NCBI GenBank assembly: GCA_910574995.1
Contig: CAJTCS010000009.1
Span: forward strand, 98,471 to 162,470
Length of the DNA: 64,000 nt
Direction: 5' to 3'
Source: Oscillospiraceae bacterium
Lineage (GTDB): Bacteria; Bacillota; Clostridia; Oscillospirales; Acutalibacteraceae
Part shown: in pieces, positions 1-7,996 of the stretch
Position numbering within the stretch: position 1 is the first letter of the stretch
Layout of the letters: every line of letters begins with the position of its first letter
Notes under the pieces: generated by a model
Seen by the model: only the letters and a program-made list of their open reading frames with translations
Told to the model about the DNA's origin: nothing
Databases searched by the model: none
Program-made: the position numbers and the translations under genes

Positions 1-369
1 GAAGCACGGCCAGGAAAAGAACTGCTGACGCCGGCCGACGCGCCGGCCCTGGCCGCCTCCTTCCACGACTGCGTGGAAGAGCTTGCGGATGCGCAGCCCT
101 ATGTGGGGGCTGTGCGGGATGGGCAGGTCGTATCCATTTGCCGCAGCGTGCGGAAAGGCGCGGCCCACGAAGCGGGGATTGAGACCCTTCCGGCCTTCCG
201 CAGGCAAGGCTACGGGCTGGCCGCCCTGGGTTGTTGGACGGCTTCGGTACAACAGGCTGGGGCTGTCCCCCTTTACAGCGCCAGCCTACATAACACGCCT
301 TCTGTATCCCTGGCGCAAAAGGCCGGGTACACCCTATACGCGCACACATTCCAAATAGCCGCGCCATAA
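1..369 (+). CDS. GNAT family N-acetyltransferase, C-terminal part (5' end outside window)
   Basis: The frame is open from the first base, so the start lies upstream; about 122 codons are visible. It probably transfers an acetyl group from acetyl-CoA to an unknown amine. The acetyl-CoA binding motif A is visible as LPAFRRQGYGLAAL, where the RRQGYG stretch matches the Q/R-x-x-G-x-G/A loop. The end HNTPSVSLAQKAGY is the usual GNAT strand and helix that close the fold, with the conserved KAGY ending. The stop is TAA at 367-369, followed by a strong hairpin. Substrate cannot be deduced. Confidence 0.8.
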   Translation, partial: EARPGKELLTPADAPALAASFHDCVEELADAQPYVGAVRDGQVVSICRSVRKGAAHEAGIETLPAFRRQGYGLAALGCWTASVQQAGAVPLYSASLHNTPSVSLAQKAGYTLYAHTFQIAAP

Positions 370-382
370 AGGGGCCCAACGC

Positions 383-413
383 AAATCCCCCCGCGCGGCG
401 CGCGGGGGGATTT
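383..413. terminator. Bidirectional intrinsic terminator
   Basis: A 13-bp GC-rich inverted repeat (AAATCCCCCCGCG and its complement) with a 5-base loop, A-rich on one side and T-rich on the other. It sits between the convergent GNAT gene and the small membrane protein, so it can end transcription from both sides. Confidence 0.75.
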
Positions 414-433
414 GTTATAAAAGCTTACCTCTT

Positions 434-697
434 TTACCGCCTGCGGCGGCGCAGGGTACACACCATTGCCAGGACCACCAGGACCGACAGCAGCACGGCC
501 AGCACCAAGCACAGCCCGGCGAACAGGGGCGTCCAGCTAAGTGTGGCGCCCAGCAGCCCGAACACCGCCTTTACTGGCCAGCTGAGCACCGCAGCCACCG
601 CGGACAACAGCCCCCAGCCCAAGTGCGCCAAAGCGCACAGGAGGTCCCAGACGAAGTGAACGGATGCCCCCATCATATCCAATATAACCCTTATCAT
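434..697 (-). CDS. Small hydrophobic membrane protein, 87 aa
   Basis: I do not recognise a family. The ATG at 697 has an AAAGGAG ribosome binding site at good distance, which supports a real gene. The protein is almost entirely hydrophobic, with a short amphipathic start, an alanine/leucine/tryptophan-rich middle and one clear C-terminal membrane helix (LCLVLAVLLSVLVVLAMV) followed by five arginines, so the tail should stay in the cytoplasm. It follows the BceB-type permease by 50 bp on the same strand and may be cotranscribed. A role as an accessory to the transporter is only a guess. Confidence 0.6.
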   Translation of the reverse strand: MIRVILDMMGASVHFVWDLLCALAHLGWGLLSAVAAVLSWPVKAVFGLLGATLSWTPLFAGLCLVLAVLLSVLVVLAMVCTLRRRRR

Positions 698-747
698 AGC
701 CCCAACTCCTTTTTATCTTAAATGTTGCCTTTTGGGGCAGGCACCTG

Positions 748-2736
748 TCACGCCTGCTGCACGATTTTATAATAGGTACGGGCGGTGCAGGCATAGATAA
801 TGAAATAAAACAGGGCAAAGACCGCTACGCACCCAATGGTGGAAAAGAGGATCAAGTTGAAGTTCACCAAATTCAGCAATGCCAGTATCTTTTGCAGCAT
901 GGGGAAGGCAAAAGCCAAATGCAGCACCGCCGCAAACAGCGGCAGAAAGAACACCAGGATGATCTGGCTGTGGATGCTGCGCTTTACTTCGCCGCGGCTC
1001 ATGCCCACTTTCTGCATGATGGAGAACCGCTTCGCGTCTTCATAGCCTTCGGATACCTGTTTGTAGTAGATGATCAGCGCGGTACCCATCAGGAATAACA
1101 AGCCCAGGAACATGCCCAGGAAGAACAGCCCGCCGTATAGGGAAAGGAAATCTTCACGGGTGTTGACGGAGTTTTCATAGTTCAGGGCCATAAATTCCAC
1201 GCCCTCCCGGGGGAATTCCGATTCAACGCGGGCATAGAACGCGTCTGAAAAAGCTTCCAGCTCCTGGTCGTCCTTGCCGATGTCAAAATAGTAATAGTGG
1301 GTGGGCTCATCCATGCGCATGACCTCAATCTCCTCCTGGCCCAGCACGGACAGCAGGGCCTCCTCGTCCGGGAAGACCATGGCATAGACCTCGTACACCA
1401 GGGAATTGATGTCCCCCTCCAGCTGGTAGTCGATGCGCCTGACAGGGAACGCTTTCCCGCCTATTTCCACCGTGTCGCCGGGGAAGGTGCTGCGGGGGTC
1501 GGCCAGCAGGACTTCGCCAGGGCCCATGGTTTCGCCGCGGCCGGTGTCCCGGTTGAATTCCTCCAGGGTACAGGCCTGTATGACAGAGTAGGTGGTCGAG
1601 TAGGCCTCATCGAAAGCGAAGGAGGTGCCCAGGCGGGCGGCGGTCCAGTACCGGGCCGTGAACTGGAAGCCGTTTTCCGGCGCAAGGCCCAGCTTGGCGG
1701 CTTCCTCGTCCACAACAGCGCGCACGGCCTCCAAGGCGGCGTCGTTAGGCTTGCGCAGGCTGATGGAGAACTCCCTGGGGTAGCGGTCGTCAATAATGTC
1801 CTCCATGCCCGTGTAAAGGGAAAAGGTAGTGGAAACCGTTACCAGCAGGCAGGTGGACAGGATACAGATGGAGGCAAGGCCCGCGGCGTTCTGCTTCATG
1901 CGGTACAGCATGCCGGAGACAGCGGTAAAGTGGCGGGTTTTGTAATAGAAGGATTTATTCTTCTTCAGCAGCTTTAAAAGGGCTGTGATGCCGGTCATAA
2001 ACAGCAAGTAGGTGCCCAGAATCACCAAAACCACGGCAATGAAAAAGAACATAAGGGCCTCGATGGGGGACTGGATGGTGACAGCCAGGTAATACCCCGC
2101 CCCCAGCAACAGGACGCCCAGCACAGCCAGCAGCCAATGGGCCTTGGGCTCTTTCTCCCCCACCTCGCCGCCATGCAGCAGCTCGATAGGTTTGGAAAGC
2201 CGTACTTGTAGGACATTGTACAGCAAAATAAGGAAGAAAACGGCCAAAAACAGCGCCGCAGTAGCCGCTACCGCTTTTAAAGGCACGACAAAGGCAATGG
2301 GGACGGTAAGCCCCAGCACCTTGCCCAAGGCCAAAAACAGCACCTTTGAAAACAGTATGCCAAACCCCAGCCCCAGCAAGATGGTGGCAACCGCCACGGC
2401 CAGCGTTTCGGCCAGGATGACCCGGCCGATGTGGCGTTTCTCCATGCCCAGGATATTGTAAAGGCCCAGCTCTTTTTTCCGGCGCTTCATGATGAAGCTG
2501 TTGGTATAGAACAGGAACAGCACGGCGAAAAGGCCGATGACGAAAACGCCCAGGCCCATCATGCTGGCAACGGATTCCCCGCCATACATGGCCTTTTTAT
2601 CTATGCCCTCCCCCACGGAATACAGCATATAAAACATCATGCAGATCCCGGTAGCGGAAAGCAGGTATGGCACTGTAACCCGGTAGTTTTTCCGCAGGTT
2701 GCCCAGGGCCAACCGCCAATATAGGCTTTTAGTCAT
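748..2736 (-). CDS. BceB-type ABC transporter permease (FtsX family)
   Basis: A 662-residue permease with the BceB layout: an N-terminal helix (VTVPYLLSATGICMMF), a three-helix FtsX block with the conserved RRKKELGLYNILGMEKRHIG loop, a central membrane block, a large extracellular domain of roughly 200 residues (about 310-520) and a final FtsX block near QKVGMSRGEVKRS. BceAB-type transporters remove antimicrobial peptides such as bacitracin from their lipid targets and also sense them for a partner kinase. The start at 2736 was chosen because the ATPase stop overlaps it (ATGACTAA), which implies translational coupling. No BceRS kinase and regulator pair is visible in the window. The peptide handled cannot be read from sequence. 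Confidence 0.9.
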   Translation of the reverse strand: MTKSLYWRLALGNLRKNYRVTVPYLLSATGICMMFYMLYSVGEGIDKKAMYGGESVASMMGLGVFVIGLFAVLFLFYTNSFIMKRRKKELGLYNILGMEKRHIGRVILAETLAVAVATILLGLGFGILFSKVLFLALGKVLGLTVPIAFVVPLKAVAATAALFLAVFFLILLYNVLQVRLSKPIELLHGGEVGEKEPKAHWLLAVLGVLLLGAGYYLAVTIQSPIEALMFFFIAVVLVILGTYLLFMTGITALLKLLKKNKSFYYKTRHFTAVSGMLYRMKQNAAGLASICILSTCLLVTVSTTFSLYTGMEDIIDDRYPREFSISLRKPNDAALEAVRAVVDEEAAKLGLAPENGFQFTARYWTAARLGTSFAFDEAYSTTYSVIQACTLEEFNRDTGRGETMGPGEVLLADPRSTFPGDTVEIGGKAFPVRRIDYQLEGDINSLVYEVYAMVFPDEEALLSVLGQEEIEVMRMDEPTHYYYFDIGKDDQELEAFSDAFYARVESEFPREGVEFMALNYENSVNTREDFLSLYGGLFFLGMFLGLLFLMGTALIIYYKQVSEGYEDAKRFSIMQKVGMSRGEVKRSIHSQIILVFFLPLFAAVLHLAFAFPMLQKILALLNLVNFNLILFSTIGCVAVFALFYFIIYACTARTYYKIVQQA

Positions 2737-3508
2737 GGTACGCGCCCCCTTCCTCCACGCCGGTGGCAAGCACGGTCAGGGCGTCCGAGATCTTCTGGTA
2801 CATCTGGTCGTTCGTCATGTCCCCCCGGTATATCTGATGGAATACCTGGCCGTCTTTGATAAAGAGGACGCGGCTGGCACAGCTGGCCGCCTGGATGGAG
2901 TGGGTGACCATCAGGATGGTTTGGCCCTGGCGGTTGACGTCAGAGAAAATCTGGAGTATCTGCCCGGCCGAGCGGGAATCCAGGGCGCCGGTGGGCTCGT
3001 CGGCCAAAATAAGCTGGGGGCGGGTAATGATGGCCCGCGCGATAGCGGCGCGCTGCTTCTGCCCGCCTGAGACCTCATAGGGGAATTTCTGCAGGACGTC
3101 TGTAATGCCCAGGCCCTGGGCAATAGGCGTAAGGCGCTGGTGCATCTCGTCAAATTTTTTGCCGGAAAGCACCAGGGGCAGGAAGATGTTGTCCTGGATC
3201 GAGAAGGTATCCAACAGGTTGAAGTCCTGGAAGACGAAGCCCAGGTTGTCCCGGCGGAAAGCGGAAATCTCTTTTTCCCCCAGGGTGCAAATGTTGCGCA
3301 TGTTCAGGAACACCTGGCCGCTGGTGGGTTTATCCAGCCCAGCCAGGATATTTAACAAGGTAGTCTTGCCAGAACCGGACTCGCCCATAATGGCGCAGAA
3401 TTCCCCTTCCTCTACGGTGAATTCCACATCGGCCAGCGCCTGTACTTTCGCGCCCCCCAGGCGGGTGGTGTATATTTTTTTTAAATGTTCCACGCTTAAT
3501 AAAGCCAT
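2729..3508 (-). CDS. BceA-type ABC transporter ATP-binding protein
   Basis: A 259-residue ATPase with all motifs: Walker A GESGSGKTT, Q-loop FQDFNLLD, signature VSGGQKQR, Walker B LILADEPTG with the GALDSRS D-loop, and the switch His in VTHSIQAA. It is of the LolD/MacB/BceA class that pairs with FtsX permeases. The start at 3508 (MALLSVEHLKK) has AAAGGAGAGG upstream; an extension to 3544 lacks such a site. It is the first gene of a two- or three-gene operon with the permease, whose start it overlaps by 8 bases. Expression is probably induced by a two-component regulator, judging by the repeats just upstream. Confidence 0.93.
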   Translation of the reverse strand: MALLSVEHLKKIYTTRLGGAKVQALADVEFTVEEGEFCAIMGESGSGKTTLLNILAGLDKPTSGQVFLNMRNICTLGEKEISAFRRDNLGFVFQDFNLLDTFSIQDNIFLPLVLSGKKFDEMHQRLTPIAQGLGITDVLQKFPYEVSGGQKQRAAIARAIITRPQLILADEPTGALDSRSAGQILQIFSDVNRQGQTILMVTHSIQAASCASRVLFIKDGQVFHQIYRGDMTNDQMYQKISDALTVLATGVEEGGAYHD

Positions 3509-3562
3509 ATGCAGCCTCTCCTTTTTCTGGGGGCCTGTTGCCACCCCTTGTTTCTGGCTCCC

Positions 3563-3606
3563 AGTATACCCGGGATTTTTTACAAAAACCTTACAGCGGG
3601 TTTACA
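3563..3606 (-). promoter_or_regulatory. Promoter and phased TTACA repeats upstream of the BceAB-type operon
   Basis: On the minus strand a TATACT -10 box lies at 3568-3563 with no good -35 box. TTACA (plus-strand reading) occurs at 3580, 3591 and 3602, exactly 11 bp apart, covering the -35 position. Direct repeats at about 11 bp are typical binding sites of OmpR-family regulators, the class to which BceR belongs. A CTTACA/TGTAAG hairpin lies slightly further upstream. Confidence 0.5.
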
Positions 3607-3706
3607 AATCAGGCGCAAGGGCTTACATTTTTGTAAGGGCTCAGCAACGCGCCTGGCGTTTAGGCGGGGAATAGCCGGACGCGCTTCACCATCTTGGCGG
3701 GGGAAA

Positions 3707-3735
3707 TTGACAAACGTAGCCAAGTGTGGTATACT
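3707..3735 (+). promoter_or_regulatory. Strong sigma-A promoter of the 6S-like RNA
   Basis: TTGACA at 3707-3712, a 17-base spacer and TATACT at 3730-3735. This is the closest consensus promoter in the region. It points to transcription starting near 3742, with no protein start codon and ribosome binding site downstream. Confidence 0.75.
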
Positions 3736-3741
3736 AAAGGA

Positions 3742-3920
3742 CAACATCGTAGTCGTTGGTTATCCAAAGAGCGCCGTATACAAAAAGGCCCTATGGTAGA
3801 AGCGAGAGTTTATCTGCGGTGCTGGCGCAAGCCGGGCCCCGTAGCCGTCTATAGGGGATGTCCAGCCAGCTGGTGGCGCTTATTGGGGACCATCGGTAAG
3901 GAAAGCCTTATTATGTGTTG
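3742..3920 (+). ncRNA. ssrS: Probable 6S RNA (RNA polymerase-binding regulatory RNA)
   Basis: A stretch of about 180 nt between a consensus promoter and a tRNA that folds like 6S RNA. The ends close (ACAACAU near 3743 with GUGUUGU near 3913). The 3' side of the expected central bubble holds a small hairpin (UAAGG, 4-base loop, CCUUA). Inside, AGCGCC pairs with GGCGCU and CCCUAU with AUAGGG to form a long interrupted terminal stem. 6S RNA mimics an open promoter and binds the housekeeping RNA polymerase in stationary phase. The structure was traced by eye, so the family call is an inference; another structured RNA is possible. Confidence 0.6.
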
Positions 3921-3985
3921 TGGTTAAGGAGAGGGCATATTGCAAAGCCCCCTGATTTGTCGATATGCGTCTACAAGATAGATAT

Positions 3986-4068
3986 GCGGGCGTGGCGGAA
4001 TTGGCAGACGCGCCAGATTTAGGTTCTGGTGGGAAACTGTGCAGGTTCGAGTCCTGTCGCCCGCACCA
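3986..4068 (+). tRNA. tRNA-Leu, anticodon UAG
   Basis: The acceptor stem GCGGGCG/CGCCCGC closes the cloverleaf, with discriminator A and an encoded CCA at 4066-4068. The anticodon arm is CCAGA-UUUAGGU-UCUGG, giving UAG, which reads CUN leucine codons. The long variable region and the T-arm GCAGG-TTCGAGT-CCTGT fit a class II leucine tRNA. It is followed at once by a terminator and by the left copy of a direct repeat, so its 3' end may be an integration site. Confidence 0.97.
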
Positions 4069-4108
4069 TCCTAGGAAAACCAAAAAGATATTTGGGCAAA
4101 AAACCGCG
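4066..4108 (+). repeat. Direct repeat, left copy (possible attL next to tRNA-Leu)
   Basis: A 43-base block from the tRNA CCA end through the first arm of the terminator recurs without a mismatch at 11980-12022. Beyond it the similarity goes on in diverged form to about 4340 (12260 in the other copy), including the words CCCTCACAACAACAGAATA and CATAGCCGGTCGCTGG. The two copies frame a 7.9-kb mosaic island. Confidence 0.8.
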
Positions 4109-4127
4109 TAACCACGCGGTTTTTTGC
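4096..4127 (+). terminator. Terminator of the tRNA-Leu gene
   Basis: GCAAAAAACCGCG and its complement with a short loop form a stem ending in a T run. The 5' arm belongs to the direct repeat that recurs at 11980. The loop differs between the copies, yet both keep a perfect stem. Confidence 0.85.
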
Positions 4128-4232
4128 ATCTCAAAACGCTGGATTTCAAAAGTGCAGAAATGTGGATGGCAAAACGGCGTTTTGGCTTTGCGGCAGGAAG
4201 TGAACCCTCACAACAACAGAATAAAGAGAAAA

Positions 4233-4331
4233 GAGAGGGCCAGCAGGAGAAAAACTGCTGGCCCTCTTGCTACAAAAATACATAGCCGGTCGCTGGAGAG
4301 CAATCCCCAAAACAAGCGACCGGCTTTTTTT
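4233..4331 (+). terminator. Two consecutive hairpins upstream of the ArdA-like gene
   Basis: The first is a perfect 12-bp stem (GAGGGCCAGCAG at 4235 with its complement at 4255) without a good T run. The second is a perfect 11-bp stem (AGCCGGTCGCT at 4284 and complement at 4315) followed by seven T, a standard intrinsic terminator. The ArdA-like gene starts 23 bases after it, so the terminator may act as a leader attenuator or simply insulate the gene. Confidence 0.65.
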
Positions 4332-4353
4332 ATTTCAGGAAGGAGCTGAATCT

Positions 4354-5484
4354 ATGATAACCCTAAAAATGTGGCACGGCCCCATGCGGACCACGCTGGC
4401 CCTCCCTCTGCGCGAAGCAGAGATTCAAAAGGCGCTCGTCAAGGCGTTCCGCACTGCGCCCTTCAAGGTCACCGCCGACGATGTGTCCCCAGAGGCCCTG
4501 GCCATGCTGAATGGGAAAGAAATTGATCTGGACGAACTGAACTTTCTTGCCAAAAACCTCGACCGGTTTACCCCGTATGAGCAAGACCAGTTTTGGGCGG
4601 CTGTACAGGTGGAGCAGCCGTCAGACCTCAAAGCGCTTATTAACCTCGCCTTTAATATGGATAGGTACACGCTGGTGCAAAACGTCACCGACCTGGCTGC
4701 TGTGGGCAGGAAATACTTGCTCAATAAGATGGGGGCTCTGCCCGCTTCCGAAATTGATAAACTCGACTTCGAGCAGGCGGGCCGCGAACTGCTGACCAGC
4801 GGGGATGGGACTCCTACCACCTGTGGCCTGCTCTTCACGATCAAGGATGTGCCGCACCGTGAAGTCTATCACAGTACCACGTTCCCCTACTACGAACCCC
4901 GCCGGGACATTATTGCCGTCGCGCAGATGGAGTACGGCCCCAAAACCGAGTACCTGCACCTGCCGGAAGATGAACTCGCTGTCATCAAAGCGGCCAGGCG
5001 GATGGGTGCGCCCTCCCCGGATATGTGCAAGGTGGCTTTCATGGATTTCATGCTGGACGATCCAACCTGGATACAGCACCTGGAAACTATGCTGCGGGAT
5101 CATGGCCTCGGGGTGGCCAACGAACTGGCTGACGCATTTCCGAGAACCACAGAGGGCTTTGAAAAACTGGCGGCGGTGGTAGAGTACGCCGATGTTTCCA
5201 GTAGCGGAGAGGTCATGAGAATAGCCCGGCATCTGGAGGATTTTGTGTTTATCAAGGGCGCTGAAACGGACGAGGACGTGGGCCGTCACTTTGTCAGTTT
5301 TGACAGCGAGTATCGCGCTTCGCCAGAATTGGAGGACTATATCGACTTCGATGCCCTGGGCAATCAGATCAGCGAGGATCGAGAGGGACAGTTTGTTGAC
5401 GGCGGTTTTGTCTGCATGGACAGCGGCTGTTCGCTGGAAATGATTTTGGACGATGACCTGGACCTTGCAATGAGGGGGATTTAG
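4354..5484 (+). CDS. ArdA-like antirestriction family protein, 376 aa
   Basis: A long acidic protein of a kind common on Firmicutes conjugative elements. The stretch LDELNFLAKNLDRFTPYEQDQ followed by FWAAV and a later ALINLAFNMDRYTLVQNV resembles the helical repeat unit of ArdA proteins, which mimic B-form DNA and block type I restriction enzymes. Many Asp and Glu residues (the C-terminus has MILDDDLDLAMRG) agree with DNA mimicry. The ATG at 4354 follows GGAAGGAG and was preferred to the longer frame opening at 4267. The next gene starts one base after the stop. The family call is by remembered similarity; no restriction system is visible nearby. Confidence 0.6.
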   Translation: MITLKMWHGPMRTTLALPLREAEIQKALVKAFRTAPFKVTADDVSPEALAMLNGKEIDLDELNFLAKNLDRFTPYEQDQFWAAVQVEQPSDLKALINLAFNMDRYTLVQNVTDLAAVGRKYLLNKMGALPASEIDKLDFEQAGRELLTSGDGTPTTCGLLFTIKDVPHREVYHSTTFPYYEPRRDIIAVAQMEYGPKTEYLHLPEDELAVIKAARRMGAPSPDMCKVAFMDFMLDDPTWIQHLETMLRDHGLGVANELADAFPRTTEGFEKLAAVVEYADVSSSGEVMRIARHLEDFVFIKGAETDEDVGRHFVSFDSEYRASPELEDYIDFDALGNQISEDREGQFVDGGFVCMDSGCSLEMILDDDLDLAMRGI

Positions 5485-5485
5485 C

Positions 5486-5920
5486 ATGATAAAAGTTAAA
5501 ATCGCCAACAAAAACGGGGCAGAACTTGAGCGGGAACTGCCCACCGACATTCATCAGCTCTACCATGATATGCGGGATGCCGGTATCAGCAAGCCCCCGA
5601 AAAACATCCTGCTCCATGACGATAAGGACGTGGAAGTCACCCTGTTCTCCGACAGCAAGATCGGTAACCGCCTGCTGCGGGTCTTCGGCAAGAATGATAC
5701 TTTGGCCGACGCCAACACCGTGGCCTTCGCCGTCAGCACTGCCAGAGAAGAAATTCTCACAGACCTGGAACAGAATATCGTCCACAATCAGTACCTCACC
5801 AAAGAAAAGCCGTGCGCTTCCGCTACGGCTTCGGAGACGGTAAAGATAAGGCAAAAGCAGCGGAAACGCTACAGACAAACAACAATAACAGGGAGGAATA
5901 AAACGAATGAAGATGAATAG
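5486..5920 (+). pseudogene. Truncated conjugative-element gene (MIKxKI family), copy A, fused to foreign 3' sequence
   Basis: The first 108 residues or so match the start of the gene at 32729 (shared LHDDKDVEV, NDTLxDANTVAFAVSTAREE and LTDLEQNI). After NQYLTKE (near 5811) the homology stops abruptly. The remaining codons read KPCASATASE and do not resemble the family. In another frame the same DNA reads RFRYGFGDGKDKAKAAETLQ and then stops just before the next gene, as if it were the end of that gene's original neighbour. This is a recombination junction. The family has no known function that I can name; it sits beside ArdA-like genes on mobile elements. Confidence 0.7.
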
Positions 5921-6863
5921 GACAAATACTGCCGGCAGAATTCTGGCGCTGCTGCTTACTGCACTGATGGTGCTCTCTCTGGCAGCCTGCGGCACAAAGG
6001 GCGGAGACAAAATGGACGGAATGAGCAGCGAACCGAAGGATGCCGAGGAAGCGGTTGCCATGCACAAGGAGCTGATGGCGCAGGAAAATGCCATTCTCTC
6101 GGAGGACACAGCGCTTTGGGAAAAGGTTTTCATGGCGGCCGACAAGGGCATGACCATGCAGGAGGACGACAAAAACTATGGTGAGTTCTTGTTGGACACC
6201 ATCGAAGGTTCCAAAGATCAGTTTACGGAGGATGAGCTGAAGCTGCTCAAGGAGGCGGCGGAGAAGATCCGCGAGATTGAAAACAAGCTGACCATGATAG
6301 AGAAAAAGTACCCCGAGGCGGCACAGCAATCTACGGATGGCGCTATGAGCGTGCCCGCGGGCAGCGACATGACCACGCCGCCTGATGACGGCAGCATGCA
6401 GAAATTCCCCGCCTTTGAGGGCAAGGACCTGGATGGCAACACGGTGAAGAGCGACGAGCTGTTCTCCGCCAACGCCGTCACCGTGGTGAATTTCTGGTTC
6501 ACCACCTGCAATCCCTGCGTGGGCGAGCTTTCCGAGCTGGACGCACTGAACAAGGAGCTTGCGAAGAAGGGCGGCGCACTCATCGGTGTCAACACCTTCA
6601 CATTGGATGGCGATGAAGCGGCAATTTCCGAAGCAAAAGATGTACTGGCCAAGAAGGGTGTGACCTACCAGAATGTGTATTTCGCTTCCGACGGTGAGGC
6701 GGGAAAGTTCACTACAAACATTTTTGCCTACCCCACCACCTATGTGGTTGACCGCAACGGCAATATCGTGGGTGACCCCATCGTAGGCGCCATCACGGAA
6801 AAGAAGCAGGCGGAGACGCTGCAAAAGCTCATCGACCAGGCTCTTGCCGCCGATATGGGCTGA
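5907..6863 (+). CDS. TlpA/ResA-like thioredoxin-fold lipoprotein
   Basis: A 318-residue secreted lipoprotein. It has an N-terminal signal peptide with lipobox LAAC (lipidated Cys about residue 28), a charged helical linker of some 110 residues, a short Ser/Pro/Met-rich linker, then an AhpC/TSA-type thioredoxin fold from about residue 165. The active site is WFTTCNPC (Cys about 201 and 204) and the cis-Pro motif is in IFAYPTTYVVD. Such proteins reduce or relay disulfides outside the membrane, often in Firmicutes operons with CcdA. GGGAGG precedes the ATG at 5907. No CcdA follows: after an AAAGGAGGG site and an ATG at 6901 the sequence runs into a reversed gene fragment, so the downstream partner has been lost. 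Confidence 0.85.
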   Translation: MKMNRTNTAGRILALLLTALMVLSLAACGTKGGDKMDGMSSEPKDAEEAVAMHKELMAQENAILSEDTALWEKVFMAADKGMTMQEDDKNYGEFLLDTIEGSKDQFTEDELKLLKEAAEKIREIENKLTMIEKKYPEAAQQSTDGAMSVPAGSDMTTPPDDGSMQKFPAFEGKDLDGNTVKSDELFSANAVTVVNFWFTTCNPCVGELSELDALNKELAKKGGALIGVNTFTLDGDEAAISEAKDVLAKKGVTYQNVYFASDGEAGKFTTNIFAYPTTYVVDRNGNIVGDPIVGAITEKKQAETLQKLIDQALAADMG

Positions 6864-6899
6864 CAAACGAATTTATCTTCTCAGAAAGGAGGGATACAC

Positions 6900-7131
6900 C
6901 ATGTATGTCGGTTTGTTCAAACAGGACGTTCAGCTTGCTGTTCAGAATCAGATCGGCATAAGCAAGCGGGTCGTTGTAGATCAGATAATCCAGCTCTGAC
7001 CGCTGGAAGCGGTTATCGGCAACTTCGTTTTCAACGGCGGTGAAGTCAATGGAAATCTGGCTTCTATCGTCAAAAACCAATTCTACGCAGGCTGTGTCGA
7101 TGTTGAATTGATAGGATATAAGTTTGCTCAT
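6900..7131 (-). pseudogene. 3'-truncated small mobile-element protein (DUF6061-like)
   Basis: From the ATG at 7131 (GGAG upstream) it reads MSKLISYQFNIDTACVELVF and then a stretch rich in AVENEVADN and QRSELDYLIYNDP, which I recall from a short protein of Tn1549-like elements. Homology ends after about 70 residues (ADLILN), where the normal last dozen residues are missing. The remaining codons run antisense into the end of the TlpA-like gene. A ribosome binding site and ATG on the plus strand at 6901 belong to the other side of this junction. Confidence 0.55.
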
Positions 7132-7389
7132 GGTCATATCTCCAAGATGTTTTTTGAGGTGAATCAGGCGGTCAATTCCGGGTGATTATTGGCAGGAATC
7201 ATACCGAAACCCGCTGCAAATCATTCAAAATAAGTCGTTGCGAACGGTTAGTACGTATAAAATAGCTGGCTACAAAACGGCTACAAAATTCGTAAGAAAC
7301 CTATGTACAGCCCGAAATACGTGGATTATTTGGACAAAATGCGTATCGAGAGTGCATTTTATAACCCTAAATCAAAGCCCAAGACTTGA
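7132..7389. other. Gene-free junction region
   Basis: No supported gene. It contains a tandem GGCTACAAAA direct repeat with 11-bp period (near 7266-7286) and then enters the 5'-truncated aldo/keto reductase. The sequence looks like joined fragments. Confidence 0.4.
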
Positions 7390-7996
7390 GTGGGAATTAT
7401 TCGAAGAGAAGATGTTTTTGTTATCACGAAAATCTATCCGGGGAGCGAGATGGAGGACCCGGAAGAATCCATACAAGCCTGCCTTGACCGGCTGGATATT
7501 GGCTATGTGGACATGATGCTCCTGCATCACCCAGATCGGAACGATGTGAAAGCGTACAAGGCGATGGAGCAGTTTGTGAAGGAAGGGAAAATCCGCTCCA
7601 TTGGCTTCTCCAACTAGTATGTGGAGGAATTGGAGAGTTTTCTCCCCCAAGTGAACATCACTCCCGCTCTGGTGCAGAACGAGATACACCCCTACTACCA
7701 GGAAAATGACGTTATCCCGTTCATTCAGGAAAAAGGCATTGTGGTGCAGGGCTGGTACCCACTGGGTGGCCGGGGGCATACGGCTGAATTGCTGGGAGAT
7801 GAGACTATTAAAGGAATCGCGGCGGCTCATGGCGTTTCCTCAGCGCAGGTGATTCTGCGCTGGAATTTGCAGAAGGGTGTGGTGGTGATTCCAGGCTCCA
7901 GCAATCCAGACCACATTAAAGAAAATACGGAGCTTTATCATTTTACCTTGACCGAGGATGAAATGAACCGGATCAATGCTCTTGACAGAAAAGCCA
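7390..7996 (+). pseudogene. Aldo/keto reductase, truncated at both ends with in-frame TAG
   Basis: The middle of an NADPH-dependent aldo/keto reductase is plain: VITKIYPGSE, the LDIGYVDMMLLHHP strand, KAMEQFVKEGKIRSIGFSN, QNEIHPYYQE, QGWYPLGGRG and VIPGSSNPDHIKEN. The first third with the catalytic Asp and Tyr is absent. An in-frame TAG at 7615-7617 falls inside the motif IGFSN-x-VEELE, and the last residues are replaced after NALDRK (about 7990) by the tail of a recombinase. It cannot make a working enzyme. Confidence 0.85.

Noticed and set aside
3694..3927. A 77-codon open frame over the 6S-like RNA
   Set aside because: It has no family resemblance, its start lies upstream of the transcription start expected from the promoter, and the RNA structure explains the region better.
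4621..5550. A 309-codon frame on the minus strand
   Set aside because: It is antisense to the ArdA-like gene and has no recognisable domain.
5823..6866. A 347-codon frame on the minus strand
   Set aside because: It is antisense to the TlpA-like lipoprotein with its clear lipobox and CxxC site.
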